Shown here: positions 23,412 through 31,920 of the stretch, piece after piece
Position numbering within the stretch: the stretch's first letter is position 1
Layout of the letters: every line of letters begins with the position of its first letter
Source of the DNA: Streptomyces sp. Je 1-369
GTDB lineage: Bacteria; Actinomycetota; Actinomycetes; Streptomycetales; Streptomycetaceae
Assembly (NCBI RefSeq): GCF_026810505.1
Contig: NZ_CP101750.1
Span: 7,924,515 to 7,988,514 of the forward strand
Length of the DNA stretch: 64,000 nucleotides
Reading direction: 5' to 3'
Program-made: the position numbers and the translations under genes
Notes under the pieces: model-generated
What the model saw: only the letters and a program-made list of their open reading frames with translations
What the model was told of the DNA's origin: nothing
Database searches by the model: none

Positions 23412-24111
23412 GGATCACCACCAACTCCTCGCAGGTCTCGCCGTCCTGCAGCAGGTTGCGGTGGCGCAGCCACGACTCGCGCGAGCGCATCACAGGACCG
23501 AACGGGACCGACTCCCGGTCGGCGACCACCGGCTTCATGCCCCGGTCCGCGAGCCGTTCGAGCGTGGCGTCCACGCCGCTCAGCGCGGAGTGCACCATCA
23601 GCAGGACACCGCCGGGGCGCAGCGCGCCGGGAGCCGCGTCGCAGACACGGTCCACGACCGCACGGCCCGCGGGCCCGGCGTCCCACGCGCGCGCCGCGCC
23701 GCGCCGCGGGAGCAGCGCGGAGGGTACGTAGGGCGGGTTGCTGATCACGTAGTCGTACGGGCCCGCCGGCACCCCGCGGGTCATGTCGCCGCGGCGGACG
23801 GTGACCGACTGCCGGGAGAGTCGTGCGTTGACGCGGGCGGTCAGGACCGCGCGCCGGGAGATGTCGAGTGCGGTCACGTCGGCTCCCTGCCGCGCCGCCG
23901 CGACGGCGAGCGCGCCGGAGCCGGTGCCCAGGTCCAGTACGGACGTGCCCGCGCCGATGCGCTCGCGGCGCAGGTTGCGGATCAGCAGTTCGGTGTCGTA
24001 CTGCGGCGCGTACACGCCGGGCAGAGTGATGAGCCGGGGTCGGCGGGTCGGCCGGGCCGCGCGTCCCGTGCGTGCCGAGGTGGGCATGGGTGTCCGCGTG
24101 TGCGTGGTCAT
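23395..24111 (-). CDS. HemK2/MTQ2-like class I methyltransferase
   Basis: 238 residues. SAM motif I is VLDLGTGSGALAV (about 58-70), and the acidic motif is ALDIS. The catalytic motif is NPPY (125-128), shared by amide-N5 glutamine and amino-group methyltransferases. The start at 24111 follows a GGGAG ribosome site. It is the first gene of the three-gene operon and overlaps the CDGSH gene. HemK2-type enzymes methylate release factors or other proteins; in this context a small-molecule or protein substrate of the diiron-oxidase pathway is equally possible. Confidence 0.82.
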   Translation of the reverse strand: MTTHTRTPMPTSARTGRAARPTRRPRLITLPGVYAPQYDTELLIRNLRRERIGAGTSVLDLGTGSGALAVAAARQGADVTALDISRRAVLTARVNARLSRQSVTVRRGDMTRGVPAGPYDYVISNPPYVPSALLPRRGAARAWDAGPAGRAVVDRVCDAAPGALRPGGVLLMVHSALSGVDATLERLADRGMKPVVADRESVPFGPVMRSRESWLRHRNLLQDGETCEELVVIRAELP

Positions 24112-24324
24112 GTGGCATCTCCCGTCGGCGGAAACTCCACTAGAGGCTCCTCCTCCCACAGTCCGCCCGTTCACCATCGGCCACCACCTGAAAGATGACT
24201 CAAAGTGAGCCAGAGCATGACTTATGGTGACTTGACATGAACGTTACGGATTTGCTGCCTGCTTCGGTTCTGACACTGAGTGCCCCGGGCGCCGTGATCC
24301 ACACCTGATCCGCACGGACCCGGT

Positions 24325-24822
24325 TCAGTCCACGGACGTGTGCTTGTGCCGCGCCCACGCGGGCAGCACGAACCAGCACAGCAGGTACCAGGCGACGACA
24401 CCGGCCACCAGCCACGGCACCACCGTGTTGTCGGTCGCGACCCGCAGCACGAGCAGCAGCGCCGCCGTCAGGGTGCCGAGCAGGAGGATCAGTCCGGCGA
24501 GTGTCAGCCGTGACGCCCACACCACGGCGTGCGGCTTGATCCTGCGCCCCGCGACGATGCGGTGGAACGACACAGGACCGATGAGGGCGCCCGTCGCCGT
24601 CGAGCCGAGGATCACCGTCACCACGTAGATCATCCGGTCGGCGTCGCCGAGCTGCGCGAACCGGGGCGTGAAGACGACCGTCAGGAGGAAGCCGAACAGG
24701 ATCTGCACGCCGGTCTGCGCGACCCGCACTTCCTGGATCAGCTCGGCCCACCGGCGGTCGGCGCGCTCGCTCTCGGTCTCGCGGCGGTCGTTGTCCGTGG
24801 CCTTGCTGTTCGACGTGTCCAC
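24325..24822 (-). CDS. DUF6328-type membrane protein
   Basis: 165 residues with a charged N-terminus, the conserved string ELIQEVRVAQTGVQILFGFLL, and four hydrophobic segments (QILFGFLLTVVF; IYVVTVILGSTATGALI; TLAGLILLLGTLTAALLLVL; WLVAGVVAWYLLCWFVL). The family is found widely in actinobacteria with no known role. It is monocistronic; nothing nearby hints at a function. Confidence 0.78.
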   Translation of the reverse strand: MDTSNSKATDNDRRETESERADRRWAELIQEVRVAQTGVQILFGFLLTVVFTPRFAQLGDADRMIYVVTVILGSTATGALIGPVSFHRIVAGRRIKPHAVVWASRLTLAGLILLLGTLTAALLLVLRVATDNTVVPWLVAGVVAWYLLCWFVLPAWARHKHTSVD

Positions 24823-24958
24823 ATCAGTGAGTCTGCCGACGAACCGCGGGGACTACAAACGGAAGTGCATCTTGTGATGAGAGTGGTGATTCGAGTGTGC
24901 GCGGGCGGGCAGACGGGACGCAGAACGCACGTTGCAACCGACCCGATGGAGGCTCTCC

Positions 24959-25207
24959 ATGCTGCTGGCGCACCCCGTCGTCCTGGAAGACCTGCTGGAG
25001 CGCTACAAGACCCTGGCGCTGCTCCGTGCCGACCAGGGCAGTGCGGAGAGCCGCCAGGCGTACGAGGACGTCGCCTACAGCCTGTGCCTGGCCACCGGCA
25101 CGAGCGACATCGACGCCGCGGTCGTGGCGGCCGGGCACCGGCTGCCGGGTGCAAGGACCATGGACGACTCGCTCCTGTCGGCGGACGACTCGCTCTTGTC
25201 GGCATGA
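24959..25207 (+). CDS. DUF5133 domain protein
   Basis: 82 residues. MLLAHPVVLEDLLERYKTLALLRA and the segment AYEDVAYSLCLATGTSDIDAAV are typical of DUF5133, a Streptomyces-specific regulatory-looking helical family. GGAGG precedes the ATG at the right distance. The C-terminus has a short tandem repeat (DDSLLSADDSLLSA) of recent origin. It is followed by a strong terminator hairpin. Confidence 0.75.
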   Translation: MLLAHPVVLEDLLERYKTLALLRADQGSAESRQAYEDVAYSLCLATGTSDIDAAVVAAGHRLPGARTMDDSLLSADDSLLSA

Positions 25208-25210
25208 GTA

Positions 25211-25236
25211 TCCCGGGCCCTCGCGGGGGCCCGGGA
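25211..25236. terminator. Hairpin terminator between DUF5133 and the convergent dehydrogenase
   Basis: The 10-bp arms TCCCGGGCCC and GGGCCCGGGA are perfectly complementary with a 6-nt loop. It stands 3 bp after the DUF5133 stop and 28 bp before the end of the convergent dehydrogenase gene. There is no T-run, as is usual in Streptomyces. Confidence 0.7.
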
Positions 25237-25264
25237 CCGTCATTCCGCAACGGCGTGTACGCCT

Positions 25265-26656
25265 CTACGCGCCGTGCCAGACCGTCGTCGCGTTGCAGAA
25301 CTCGCGGATGCCGTGGCCGCTCAGCTCGCGGCCGTATCCGGAACGCTTGACGCCGCCGAAGGGCAGCCCGGGGTGAGAGGCGGTCATGCCGTTGAAGAAC
25401 ACACCGCCCGCCTCCAGGTCCCGTACGCACCGCTCGATGTCGGCGTCGTCCTGGGTCCACACGTTGGAACTCAGCCCGAACGGCGTGTCGTTGGCCAGCT
25501 TCACGGCCTCGTCCAGATCCGCGACGCGGTACAGCGTGGCCACCGGACCGAACGCCTCCTCGCGGTGGATCCGCATCTGCGGGGTGACGTCGGCGAGGAC
25601 GGTGGGGGAGTAGTACCAGCCCCGTTCCTGCTCCTTGGGCCGCTGCCCGCCGCACAACGCCGTGGCGCCCCTGCCCAGCGCGTCCTCGACGAGTTCCTCC
25701 AGGTCGTCGCGGCCCTGCTCGGTCGCGAGCGGACCCACATCGGTGTCCTCGTCCATCGGGTCGCCGACGGCCAGCTCCCGCATCCCGGCGACGAACCGTT
25801 CCCGGAAGGCGTCGTAGACGTCGGTGTGCACGATGAAGCGTTTCGCGGCGATGCAGGACTGGCCGTTGTTCTGCACCCGGGCGGTGACCGCCGTCGCCGC
25901 CGCCCGCTCGACGTCGGCGCTCGGCAGCACCAGGTACGGATCGCTGCCGCCCAGTTCCAGAACGGTCTTCTTGATCTCGTCGCCCGCGACCGACGCCACC
26001 GAGCGCCCCGCGGGCTCGCTGCCGGTGAGGGTCGCCGCGGCCACCCGCCGGTCGCGCAGGATGTCCTCGACGGCGCCCGAGCCGATGAGCAGCGTCTGGA
26101 AACAGCCCTCCGGATAACCGGCGCGCTTGAACAGGTCCTGGAGGTAGAGCGCGGTCCTCGGCACGTTCGAGGCGTGCTTGAGCAGGGCGACGTTGCCCGC
26201 CATGAGCGCCGGAGCGGCGAAGCGTACGACCTGCCAGAGCGGGAAGTTCCACGGCATCACGGCCAGGACGACGCCGAGCGGGCGGTAGCGCACGATGGCC
26301 CGGGAGGCGCCCGAGTCGCTCACGTCCCGCTGCGCGGGGTGCTCGTCCGCGAGCAGGTCCTCGGCGTGCTCCGCGTACCAGCGCATGGCCTTGACGCACT
26401 TCGCGGCCTCGGCCTTCGCGGCCTTCACCGGCTTGCCCATCTCGGTCGTCATGGTGCGGGCGATGTCCGCCGTGTCCTCCTCCAGGAGGTCGGCGGCGCG
26501 GTTGAGCAGGCGTGCGCGCTCGGCGAAGTCGCTGACGCGGTGTCGGGCGTAGGCCGATTCGGCTTTCGCCAGACGGCGTTCGATCTCGTCGCCGGACAGA
26601 GCCTCGAAGGTTTCGAGGGTCTCGCCGGTGGCCGGGTCGACCGTGGCGATGGGCAT
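25265..26656 (-). CDS. gabD: NADP-dependent succinic semialdehyde dehydrogenase (GabD1-like)
   Basis: 463 residues. [16 protein letters not shown] is the GabD1-type start. The protein has PWNFP (nucleotide fold), [11 protein letters not shown] (NADP loop), [11 protein letters not shown] (general-base Glu) and [12 protein letters not shown] with the nucleophilic Cys. It oxidises succinic semialdehyde to succinate in 4-aminobutyrate breakdown. The ATG at 26656 has a GAGGAG site; the 46-residue upstream extension is low-complexity and rejected. No gabT neighbour is present, so the physiological substrate is by family. Confidence 0.9.
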   Translation of the reverse strand: MPIATVDPATGETLETFEALSGDEIERRLAKAESAYARHRVSDFAERARLLNRAADLLEEDTADIARTMTTEMGKPVKAAKAEAAKCVKAMRWYAEHAEDLLADEHPAQRDVSDSGASRAIVRYRPLGVVLAVMPWNFPLWQVVRFAAPALMAGNVALLKHASNVPRTALYLQDLFKRAGYPEGCFQTLLIGSGAVEDILRDRRVAAATLTGSEPAGRSVASVAGDEIKKTVLELGGSDPYLVLPSADVERAAATAVTARVQNNGQSCIAAKRFIVHTDVYDAFRERFVAGMRELAVGDPMDEDTDVGPLATEQGRDDLEELVEDALGRGATALCGGQRPKEQERGWYYSPTVLADVTPQMRIHREEAFGPVATLYRVADLDEAVKLANDTPFGLSSNVWTQDDADIERCVRDLEAGGVFFNGMTASHPGLPFGGVKRSGYGRELSGHGIREFCNATTVWHGA

Positions 26657-26817
26657 GCGGCTCCTCCTCGGGAATGCGGGGGGGGGAATGCGGGGGGACT
26701 GGTGGTGGGACTTGTGGTGGGGCTTATGGGTGGGCCTACGGCGAGAGCCGGGTCCACGCGATGCGTCCCCGGGATCCCCACCGTAGGCCGACATCAGTGC
26801 GGGGGCATGCGGGAGTC

Positions 26818-26859
26818 GGCCGGACGGTCAGTCCGTGAGGCCGGACGGTCAGTCCGTGG
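26818..26859 (+). repeat. 21-bp tandem duplication at the end of the CBS gene
   Basis: GGCCGGACGGTCAGTCCGTG is present twice in direct tandem (26818 and 26839, one mismatch at the last base of the unit). The second copy contains the stop codon of the CBS gene. The first is a non-coding echo, so an ancestral in-frame extension or slippage event is likely. Confidence 0.75.
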
Positions 26860-27265
26860 AGAGGGCCTCCAGGAGCTGGCCCGCCTTGGGGTCGCTCAGT
26901 GCGCGGGCGGCGTCGGCGAGCGCGACCATGCCCACCAGCGCGCGGCCGTCGATCACGGGCAGCCGCCGCACCTTGTGCGCGGTCAGCGTCGCGAAGACCT
27001 CGTCGACACTGTCGTCCGCGCCGATGGTCACGGCCTCGCCCTGCGCGAGCTCGCCCACGAGCACCTTCGAGGGGTCCTTGCGCTGCCCGAGGACCTTGAC
27101 GACGATGTCGCGGTCGGTGAGGACGCCCTTGAGCCGGTTGTCGGTCCCGCAGATGGGCAGCGCGCCGACGTCGAGTTCGGTCAGTTTGGCGGCCGCTTGC
27201 AGGACGGTCTCCTCGGCTCCGGCGCACTCCGCGCCGGGGGTCATGATGTCGCGTGCGGTGGTCAT
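26849..27265 (-). CDS. Two-CBS-domain protein
   Basis: 138 residues with two CBS motifs: TARDIMTPGAECAGAEETVLQAA ... ALPICGTDNRLKGVLTDRDIV and GEAVTIGADDSVDEVFATLTAH ... RRLPVIDGRALVGMV. CBS pairs bind adenosyl ligands and sense energy state. The ATG at 27265 starts the conserved part. A 29-codon relic of a close homologue lies at 41.4 kb in this window. Confidence 0.87.
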   Translation of the reverse strand: MTTARDIMTPGAECAGAEETVLQAAAKLTELDVGALPICGTDNRLKGVLTDRDIVVKVLGQRKDPSKVLVGELAQGEAVTIGADDSVDEVFATLTAHKVRRLPVIDGRALVGMVALADAARALSDPKAGQLLEALSTD

Positions 27266-27390
27266 GTGGGCCTCCTTGCCGTGGGGCGGAGGGCCCGGCC
27301 GCGCGGCCGTTCGCGGGGCCGGGCCGCTGTCGCCGACCGGGTGCCCAGTGTGCGCGGGGGAAACACGCGGGATTCCGCCGGGCGGACGGC

Positions 27391-27867
27391 CTACAGGCCG
27401 AGGTCGGTGAGGCCCGGGTGGTCGTCGGGGCGGCGGCCGAGCGGCCAGTGGTACAGGCGGTCGCTGTCCCGGATCGGTACGTCGTTGATGCAGGCGTGGC
27501 GGGTGTGCATCAGGCCGTTCGCGTCGAACTCCCAGTTCTCGTTGCCGTACGAGCGATACCAGTGGCCCGAGTCGTCGTGCCACTCGTAGGCGAAGCGCAC
27601 GGCGATGCGGTGGCCGTCGTGCGCCCACAGTTCCTTGATGAGCCGGTAGTCGAGCTCGCGGTCCCATTTGCGGGACAGGAAGCCGACGATGGCCTCGCGT
27701 CCGGTGACGAACTCCGCGCGGTTGCGCCAGCGCGAGTCCTCGCTGTAGGCGAGGGCCACCTTGCGGGGATCGCGGCTGTTCCAGCCGTCCTCGGCGAGGC
27801 GGACCTTCTGGACGGCGGCCTCCCGGGTGAAGGGCGGTACGGGCGGTCGGACGGCGTCGGCGGTCAT
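27391..27867 (-). CDS. DUF1348/SnoaL-like (NTF2-fold) protein
   Basis: 158 residues: [72 protein letters not shown]. This is the DUF1348 signature, an NTF2-like cone fold of unknown catalytic role. It diverges from a TetR gene, and two of three identical palindromes lie just before its start, so it is almost certainly repressed by that TetR protein. Confidence 0.85.
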   Translation of the reverse strand: MTADAVRPPVPPFTREAAVQKVRLAEDGWNSRDPRKVALAYSEDSRWRNRAEFVTGREAIVGFLSRKWDRELDYRLIKELWAHDGHRIAVRFAYEWHDDSGHWYRSYGNENWEFDANGLMHTRHACINDVPIRDSDRLYHWPLGRRPDDHPGLTDLGL

Positions 27868-27890
27868 GGCTCGCTCCTTGCGGCGACGAG

Positions 27891-27906
27891 GAGAACGGGC
27901 GTTCTC
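27891..27906. promoter_or_regulatory. TetR operator copy 1
   Basis: GAGAACGGGCGTTCTC is a perfect 7-bp-arm palindrome with a 2-bp centre, 24 bp upstream of the DUF1348 start codon. It is one of three copies in the divergent region. Confidence 0.8.
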
Positions 27907-27927
27907 CGTACAGGAGCGTCACGATAG

Positions 27928-27943
27928 GAGAACGAGCGTTCTC
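27928..27943. promoter_or_regulatory. TetR operator copy 2
   Basis: GAGAACGAGCGTTCTC has arms identical to copy 1 and starts 37 bp after it. It sits near the expected promoter core of the DUF1348 gene. Confidence 0.8.
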
Positions 27944-28002
27944 GCGCAACGACGCGACGCTGCCGGGCTCGACGGAAGCGGAGCGGGCTCGTAGTACCGT
28001 GG

Positions 28003-28018
28003 GAGAACGCACGTTCTC
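28003..28018. promoter_or_regulatory. TetR operator copy 3, overlapping the tetR leader
   Basis: GAGAACGCACGTTCTC again has identical arms. It ends 19 bp before the TetR start codon, which suggests autorepression. Confidence 0.8.
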
Positions 28019-28037
28019 GACCAGGCGGGAAGCCCCC

Positions 28038-28604
28038 ATGGAACACACGGAAGCGGAGACCCGCCTGCTCGACGCCGCCGAGGGGCTGTTCTACGAGCGC
28101 GGCATCCAGGCGGTCGGCATGGACCAGGTCCGCACCGCGTCGGGCGTCTCGCTCAAGCGGCTCTACCACCTGTTCCCGAGCAAGTCGGAGCTGGTCCGGG
28201 CCTGCCTGGAGCGCCGGGACGGGCGCTGGCGGGGACGGCTGGCGGCATACGTCGACGAGGTGCACGGGACGGACGGCGGCGAGGAGCGCGTCCTCGCGGT
28301 CTACGACTGGCTGTACACGTGGTTCGACGAGCCCGGCTTCCGGGGCTGCGCCTTCGTCAACTCCTTCGGCGAACTCGGCGCCGTGGACCCCGGCGTCGTC
28401 GCGGTCGTCCGCGCGCACAAGGCCGCGTTCCGGGAGTACGTGGCCGGACTGGCGGCGGACGCGGGAGTGTCGGAGCCGGTCGTCGGCCCCCTCGTCCTGC
28501 TCGCGGAGGGGGCCATGACGGCCGCCGCGATCTCCGGCTCACCCGAACCGGCGCGCCAGGCCCGGCACGGGGCGGCGCGGTTGCTGGCCGCGTCCAGGGA
28601 GTGA
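28038..28604 (+). CDS. TetR-family repressor
   Basis: 188 residues. The N-terminal HTH is TRLLDAAEGLFYERGIQAVGMDQVRTASGVSLKRLYHLFPSKSELV, in pieces typical of TetR (helix 3 SLKRLYHLF). A C-terminal ligand domain with GCAFVNSFGELG resembles the TetR_C subgroup found with DUF1348/oxidoreductase genes. The ATG at 28038 is preferred; the longer start would include the third palindrome in coding sequence. It controls itself and the divergent DUF1348 gene through GAGAACG-N2-CGTTCTC sites. Confidence 0.88.
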   Translation: MEHTEAETRLLDAAEGLFYERGIQAVGMDQVRTASGVSLKRLYHLFPSKSELVRACLERRDGRWRGRLAAYVDEVHGTDGGEERVLAVYDWLYTWFDEPGFRGCAFVNSFGELGAVDPGVVAVVRAHKAAFREYVAGLAADAGVSEPVVGPLVLLAEGAMTAAAISGSPEPARQARHGAARLLAASRE

Positions 28605-28607
28605 GGT

Positions 28608-28641
28608 GCCGGGCGGGCGCGGAGGGTTGCGCCCGCCCGGC
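28608..28641. terminator. Bidirectional hairpin terminator (TetR / chitinase)
   Basis: The 13-bp perfect arms GCCGGGCGGGCGC and GCGCCCGCCCGGC flank an 8-nt loop. It is located 3 bp after the TetR stop and 43 bp from the end of the convergent chitinase gene. Confidence 0.75.
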
Positions 28642-28684
28642 GTGGGGCGCGCGGCACCGGAGGGGGCGCCGCGCCGGGAGGGGG

Positions 28685-29575
28685 TCAGCAGCTCAGGTTG
28701 GCGCCCGGCGTGGTGCCGAGGATCTGGGTGAAGGACTTGTAGCGGTCGATGCGGCTCTGGACCTGGTTGGGGTTGCCGCCGTTGCACTCCAGGGTGCCGT
28801 TGATGGCGCGGATGGTCTCACCGAACCCGGCGCCGTTGACCATGGCGTTGTGCGGGGTCATGGTGCCGGGGCCGCTCTGCGTGTTCCAGTACCAGAGGCC
28901 CGTCTGCCAGGCGATGGCCGGGTTCTGCTCGACCAGGTAGGGGTTGTTGAGCAGGTCGATGCCGAGCGCGTCGCCCGCGGCCTTGTAGTTGAAGTTCCAG
29001 CTGAGCTGGATCGGGCCGCGGCCGTAGTAGGCGGCCTGCCCCGCCGGACAGCCGTAGGGCTGGGTCTTGTCGCAGTAGTGCGGGTAGTTGTTCTGGTTCT
29101 GCTCCACGATGTACTTCAGGCCGCCCGTCTCGTGGCTGACGTTGGCGAGGAACGCCGCCGCCTCCTGACGCTTCACGGTGTCGCTGCCGGTTTTCGCGAA
29201 GGCCGGGTAGGACTTCAGGGCGTCGGTCAGGCCCTTGTATGTGTAGAACGAATTCCGGCTCGGGAACATCTGGTTGAACTGGGACTCGCTGACGACGAAG
29301 CCCGACGGGTCGGGGTTGCCCGGGTCCGTGCCGCCGCCGCAGGTGCCCTGGTCGGCCCAGACGTCGGAACGGCCCGGGGTCTCGTTCTGGGTCCACCACT
29401 TGGCGGTCCAGTTGTGCCCGTTGTACGAGGCGGCCTTGCCGCCGGTGTAGACGGACGAGGAGCTCCAGGGCGCGGCGCACTCGGCGGCGGACGCCGAGGT
29501 CGCGGCCGGGCCCAGGACGATCATCGCGCCGAGCGCGGCGAGCGCGGCGGCGAAGCTGGTGAGGCGTCTGATCAT
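28685..29575 (-). CDS. Secreted GH19 chitinase with CBM5/12
   Basis: 296 residues. The signal peptide ends in SASA near residue 30. A CBM5/12 chitin-binding module lies at about 32-80 (AAPWSSSSVYTGGKAASYNG ... WWTQNETPG), followed by a short Gly/Pro linker and the GH19 domain at about 92-296. Catalytic Glu149 (SHETGG) and Glu158 (IVEQN) have the 9-residue spacing of Streptomyces GH19 enzymes. It hydrolyses chitin by inversion outside the cell. The layout matches ChiF-like proteins. The promoter has paired 12-bp chitin elements, and AAGGAG precedes the ATG. Confidence 0.93.
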   Translation of the reverse strand: MIRRLTSFAAALAALGAMIVLGPAATSASAAECAAPWSSSSVYTGGKAASYNGHNWTAKWWTQNETPGRSDVWADQGTCGGGTDPGNPDPSGFVVSESQFNQMFPSRNSFYTYKGLTDALKSYPAFAKTGSDTVKRQEAAAFLANVSHETGGLKYIVEQNQNNYPHYCDKTQPYGCPAGQAAYYGRGPIQLSWNFNYKAAGDALGIDLLNNPYLVEQNPAIAWQTGLWYWNTQSGPGTMTPHNAMVNGAGFGETIRAINGTLECNGGNPNQVQSRIDRYKSFTQILGTTPGANLSC

Positions 29576-29647
29576 GCCAACTCTCCTTGTAGCGGCGGGG
29601 TTTGCGGGGGCCGCGCCGCCGATGGGGTGTCGTGACTCAAGCGAAAA

Positions 29648-29675
29648 TGGTCTGGACCTGTCAAGGTCTAGACCA
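29648..29675. promoter_or_regulatory. Paired 12-bp chitinase promoter elements (DasR/direct-repeat type)
   Basis: TGGTCTGGACCT (29648-29659) and AGGTCTAGACCA (29664-29675) lie 16 bp apart, upstream of the GH19 gene. Both match the GGTCTAGACC core known from Streptomyces chitinase promoters, where such 12-bp repeats mediate chitin induction and glucose repression and overlap DasR sites. Confidence 0.75.
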
Positions 29676-29744
29676 AACTCGGCAGGTAAAACCTTCACGC
29701 GCGCCGTCGGGTAAACCCTCACGCGCGCCGTTTGACAGGCAGAA

Positions 29745-29795
29745 ACATGGGATGTTCCGATGTCTGTGAACGTGAAACATGGGATGTTCCCATGT
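29745..29795. promoter_or_regulatory. Two GntR operators 32 bp apart
   Basis: ACATGGGATGTTCCCATGT at 29777-29795 is a perfect inverted repeat (8-bp arms, 3-bp centre). A near copy with one arm mismatch is at 29745-29763. The 32-bp spacing is three helical turns. A TTGACA hexamer at 29732-29737 lies just before them. They are placed to repress the GntR/transporter operon that begins at 29826. Confidence 0.75.
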
Positions 29796-29825
29796 CCGCA
29801 CTCATTCACCAGAAGGGGCCGACCG

Positions 29826-30551
29826 ATGCCGCTGCGCAGCGCCGCCCGGACCAACCTCGTCGACCTCGTCATCGCCCAGATGGAGAGCCTCATCGCCGAC
29901 GGAGAGTGGAAGGTCGGCGAGAAGATCCCGGCCGAGCCGCTCCTCGTCGAGCAGCTCGCCGTGGGCCGCAACACCGTGCGGGAAGCCGTGCGCGCCCTCG
30001 TCCACACCGGCATGCTGGAGCCTCGCCAGGGCGACGGCACCTACGTGCGGGCGGACAGCGACTTCGGCGCGGCCGTGCAGCGCAGGCTGCGCCGCGCCGG
30101 CGTCCTGGAGGCGTACGAGGTCCGCGCCTCCCTGGAGCGCGACGCCGCCCGGTACGCAGCGGAGCGCCGCACCGACGAGGACCTCGTCACGCTGCGCGCC
30201 GCGCTCGTGGAGCGAGGCCTGGCCTGGGAAAGCGGGAACACCGCCGCGTTCATCGACGCGGACATGGCCTTCCACCGCACGGTCGCCGACGCGGCGCACA
30301 ACAGCGTCCTCGCCGAGCTGTACGGGCACCTCAGCGACGCCCTGCGCTCCACGGTCCAGTCCGTCATCGGCGCCCCCGTCCCGGACTCGGTGCGCCACCA
30401 GCGCGAAGGTCACCAGGCGATCGTCGACGCCATCGAGGCACGGGACGCCGAGGCCGCGGAGGCCGCGGTGCTCGCCCACCTCAACGAAGGCATGGCCGCC
30501 CTGCGCGAACACCCCCACAAGAACGAATCAGGAGCAGCACATCATGAGTGA
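29826..30551 (+). CDS. GntR regulator, FadR/FCD subfamily
   Basis: 241 residues. A winged helix at about 10-75 (LIADGEWKVGEKIPAEPLLVEQLAVGRNTVREAVRALVHTGMLEPRQGDGTYV, cited in part) is followed by an all-helical FCD effector domain at about 90-225 with metal-ligand-like Asp/His residues (DADMAFHRTVADAAHN; VRHQREGHQAIVDAI). The ATG at 29826 has AGAAGGGG upstream. The stop overlaps the transporter start by 8 bp, so regulator and transporter are co-translated. It probably autoregulates through the two operators upstream and responds to the transported substrate. Confidence 0.9.
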   Translation: MPLRSAARTNLVDLVIAQMESLIADGEWKVGEKIPAEPLLVEQLAVGRNTVREAVRALVHTGMLEPRQGDGTYVRADSDFGAAVQRRLRRAGVLEAYEVRASLERDAARYAAERRTDEDLVTLRAALVERGLAWESGNTAAFIDADMAFHRTVADAAHNSVLAELYGHLSDALRSTVQSVIGAPVPDSVRHQREGHQAIVDAIEARDAEAAEAAVLAHLNEGMAALREHPHKNESGAAHHE

Positions 30552-31848
30552 GGCAGCACCGGCGCCCGCCGAGGCCGCACCGGACACCGCCACGGAGGCC
30601 GCACCTCAACGCACCACCGAGGCGCCGCCGGGCCCTGCCCCCGCCCCCACCACGCCGCCCACCGCGGCCGGACGCCACGCGCTCTACCTCGCCCTCGGCG
30701 TCGTCCTGCTCGCCCTCAACCTGCGCCCCGCCCTCGTCGCCGTCTCCCCGCTCGCCGACACCATCCGCGACGACAGCGGCATGTCGGCCGCCGCGACCAG
30801 CCTGCTCACCGCGCTGCCCCTGCTCTGCTTCGGCCTGCTCGCGCCCGTCGCGCCCCGCCTCGGCCGCCGCTTCGGCATGGAGCGCTCGCTGTTCGGCACC
30901 ATGGTCCTGATCTGCGCGGGCACGGCATTGCGCCTGCTCGACTCGGTCGTCGCGCTGTTCGCGGGCACCGTCGTCATCGGCGCCGGCATAGCCGTCGCCA
31001 ACGTCCTGCTGCCGGGCCTCATCAAGCGCGACTTCCCCGCGAAGGCGGGCCTGATGACGGGCCTTTACTCGATGTCGCTGTTCGGCGGCGCCGCGCTCGC
31101 GGCCGGAGTCACGCTGCCCGTACAGCAGGCCAGCGGCATGAACTGGCGTACCACGCTGGCCTGTTGGGGTGCCCTGGCGGTCGTCGCGCTGCTCGTGTGG
31201 CTGCCGCAGCTCCGCTCGCGCACCCAGGTCGGCGCCGCGGCGGCACGCCAGGCCGCCCATCCCGTGCGCGGTCTGTGGCGCTCCCCGCTCGCCTGGCAGG
31301 TCACCGCGTACATGGGCCTGCAGTCCCTCAACTACTACGCGGCCGCCGCCTGGCTGCCGACCGTGTTCCAGGACGCCGGAATGGCGCCGGGCGACGCGGG
31401 CTGGATGCTCTCCTTCTCCTCGCTGCTCGGCATCGTGGGCTCCTTCCTCGCGCCGGTGATCGTCGGCGGCAGGCTGCGCTCGGGCCCGCTCGCCGCGCTG
31501 GGCGCCGTCCTCTGTGCCCTCGGTTACGCCGGTCTGCTCGCCGCTCCGGTCGGCGGCGCCTACCTCTGGATGACGCTGCTCGGCCTCGGCCAGGGCGCGG
31601 CCATCAGCCTGGCGCTGTTGTTCATCGTGCAGCGGGCGCCCGACGCACGGCACGCGGCGCAGCTCTCCAGCATGTCCCAGTGCTTCGGCTACATCCTCGC
31701 CGCCACCGGGCCCACCCTCCTCGGCGCCGTCCACGACGTCTCGCACAGCTGGACCGTGCCGCTCGTCCTGCTCCTCGTCCTGCTGGTCCCGCAGGTCGTG
31801 GCCGGACTAGGCGCCGCGCGCGACCGTCATGTGGCGGGCATCGGCTGA
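30544..31848 (+). CDS. MFS transporter, CynX/NimT type
   Basis: 434 residues. A Pro/Ala-rich cytoplasmic N-terminus of about 45 residues precedes 12 hydrophobic segments. The CynX/NimT hallmark VVLLALNLRPALVAVSPLADTI is present, followed by GFGLLAPVAPRLGRRFGME-like loop residues. Members carry cyanate, nitroimidazoles or small anions. The gene is an operon partner of the GntR gene, whose ligand is presumably the same solute. Confidence 0.85.
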   Translation: MSEAAPAPAEAAPDTATEAAPQRTTEAPPGPAPAPTTPPTAAGRHALYLALGVVLLALNLRPALVAVSPLADTIRDDSGMSAAATSLLTALPLLCFGLLAPVAPRLGRRFGMERSLFGTMVLICAGTALRLLDSVVALFAGTVVIGAGIAVANVLLPGLIKRDFPAKAGLMTGLYSMSLFGGAALAAGVTLPVQQASGMNWRTTLACWGALAVVALLVWLPQLRSRTQVGAAAARQAAHPVRGLWRSPLAWQVTAYMGLQSLNYYAAAAWLPTVFQDAGMAPGDAGWMLSFSSLLGIVGSFLAPVIVGGRLRSGPLAALGAVLCALGYAGLLAAPVGGAYLWMTLLGLGQGAAISLALLFIVQRAPDARHAAQLSSMSQCFGYILAATGPTLLGAVHDVSHSWTVPLVLLLVLLVPQVVAGLGAARDRHVAGIG

Positions 31849-31920
31849 CGTCCGCTCGGGCAGGATGCACCCGGTGCGGTTCTCCACGGCCCACCGCGTC
31901 GGATCGAGAAGGGTGCAGCG

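Noticed and set aside
24232..24237. TTGACA hexamer read as a -35 element
   Set aside because: No matching -10 and no plus-strand gene follows for several hundred bases.
26657..26794. 46-residue N-terminal extension of the succinic semialdehyde dehydrogenase
   Set aside because: Arg/Pro/His low complexity; the internal ATG has a GAGGAG ribosome site and begins the conserved family start.
25274..27589. 771-codon plus-strand frame across the dehydrogenase, CBS and DUF1348 genes
   Set aside because: Runs antisense to three well-supported genes and shows no protein-like features.
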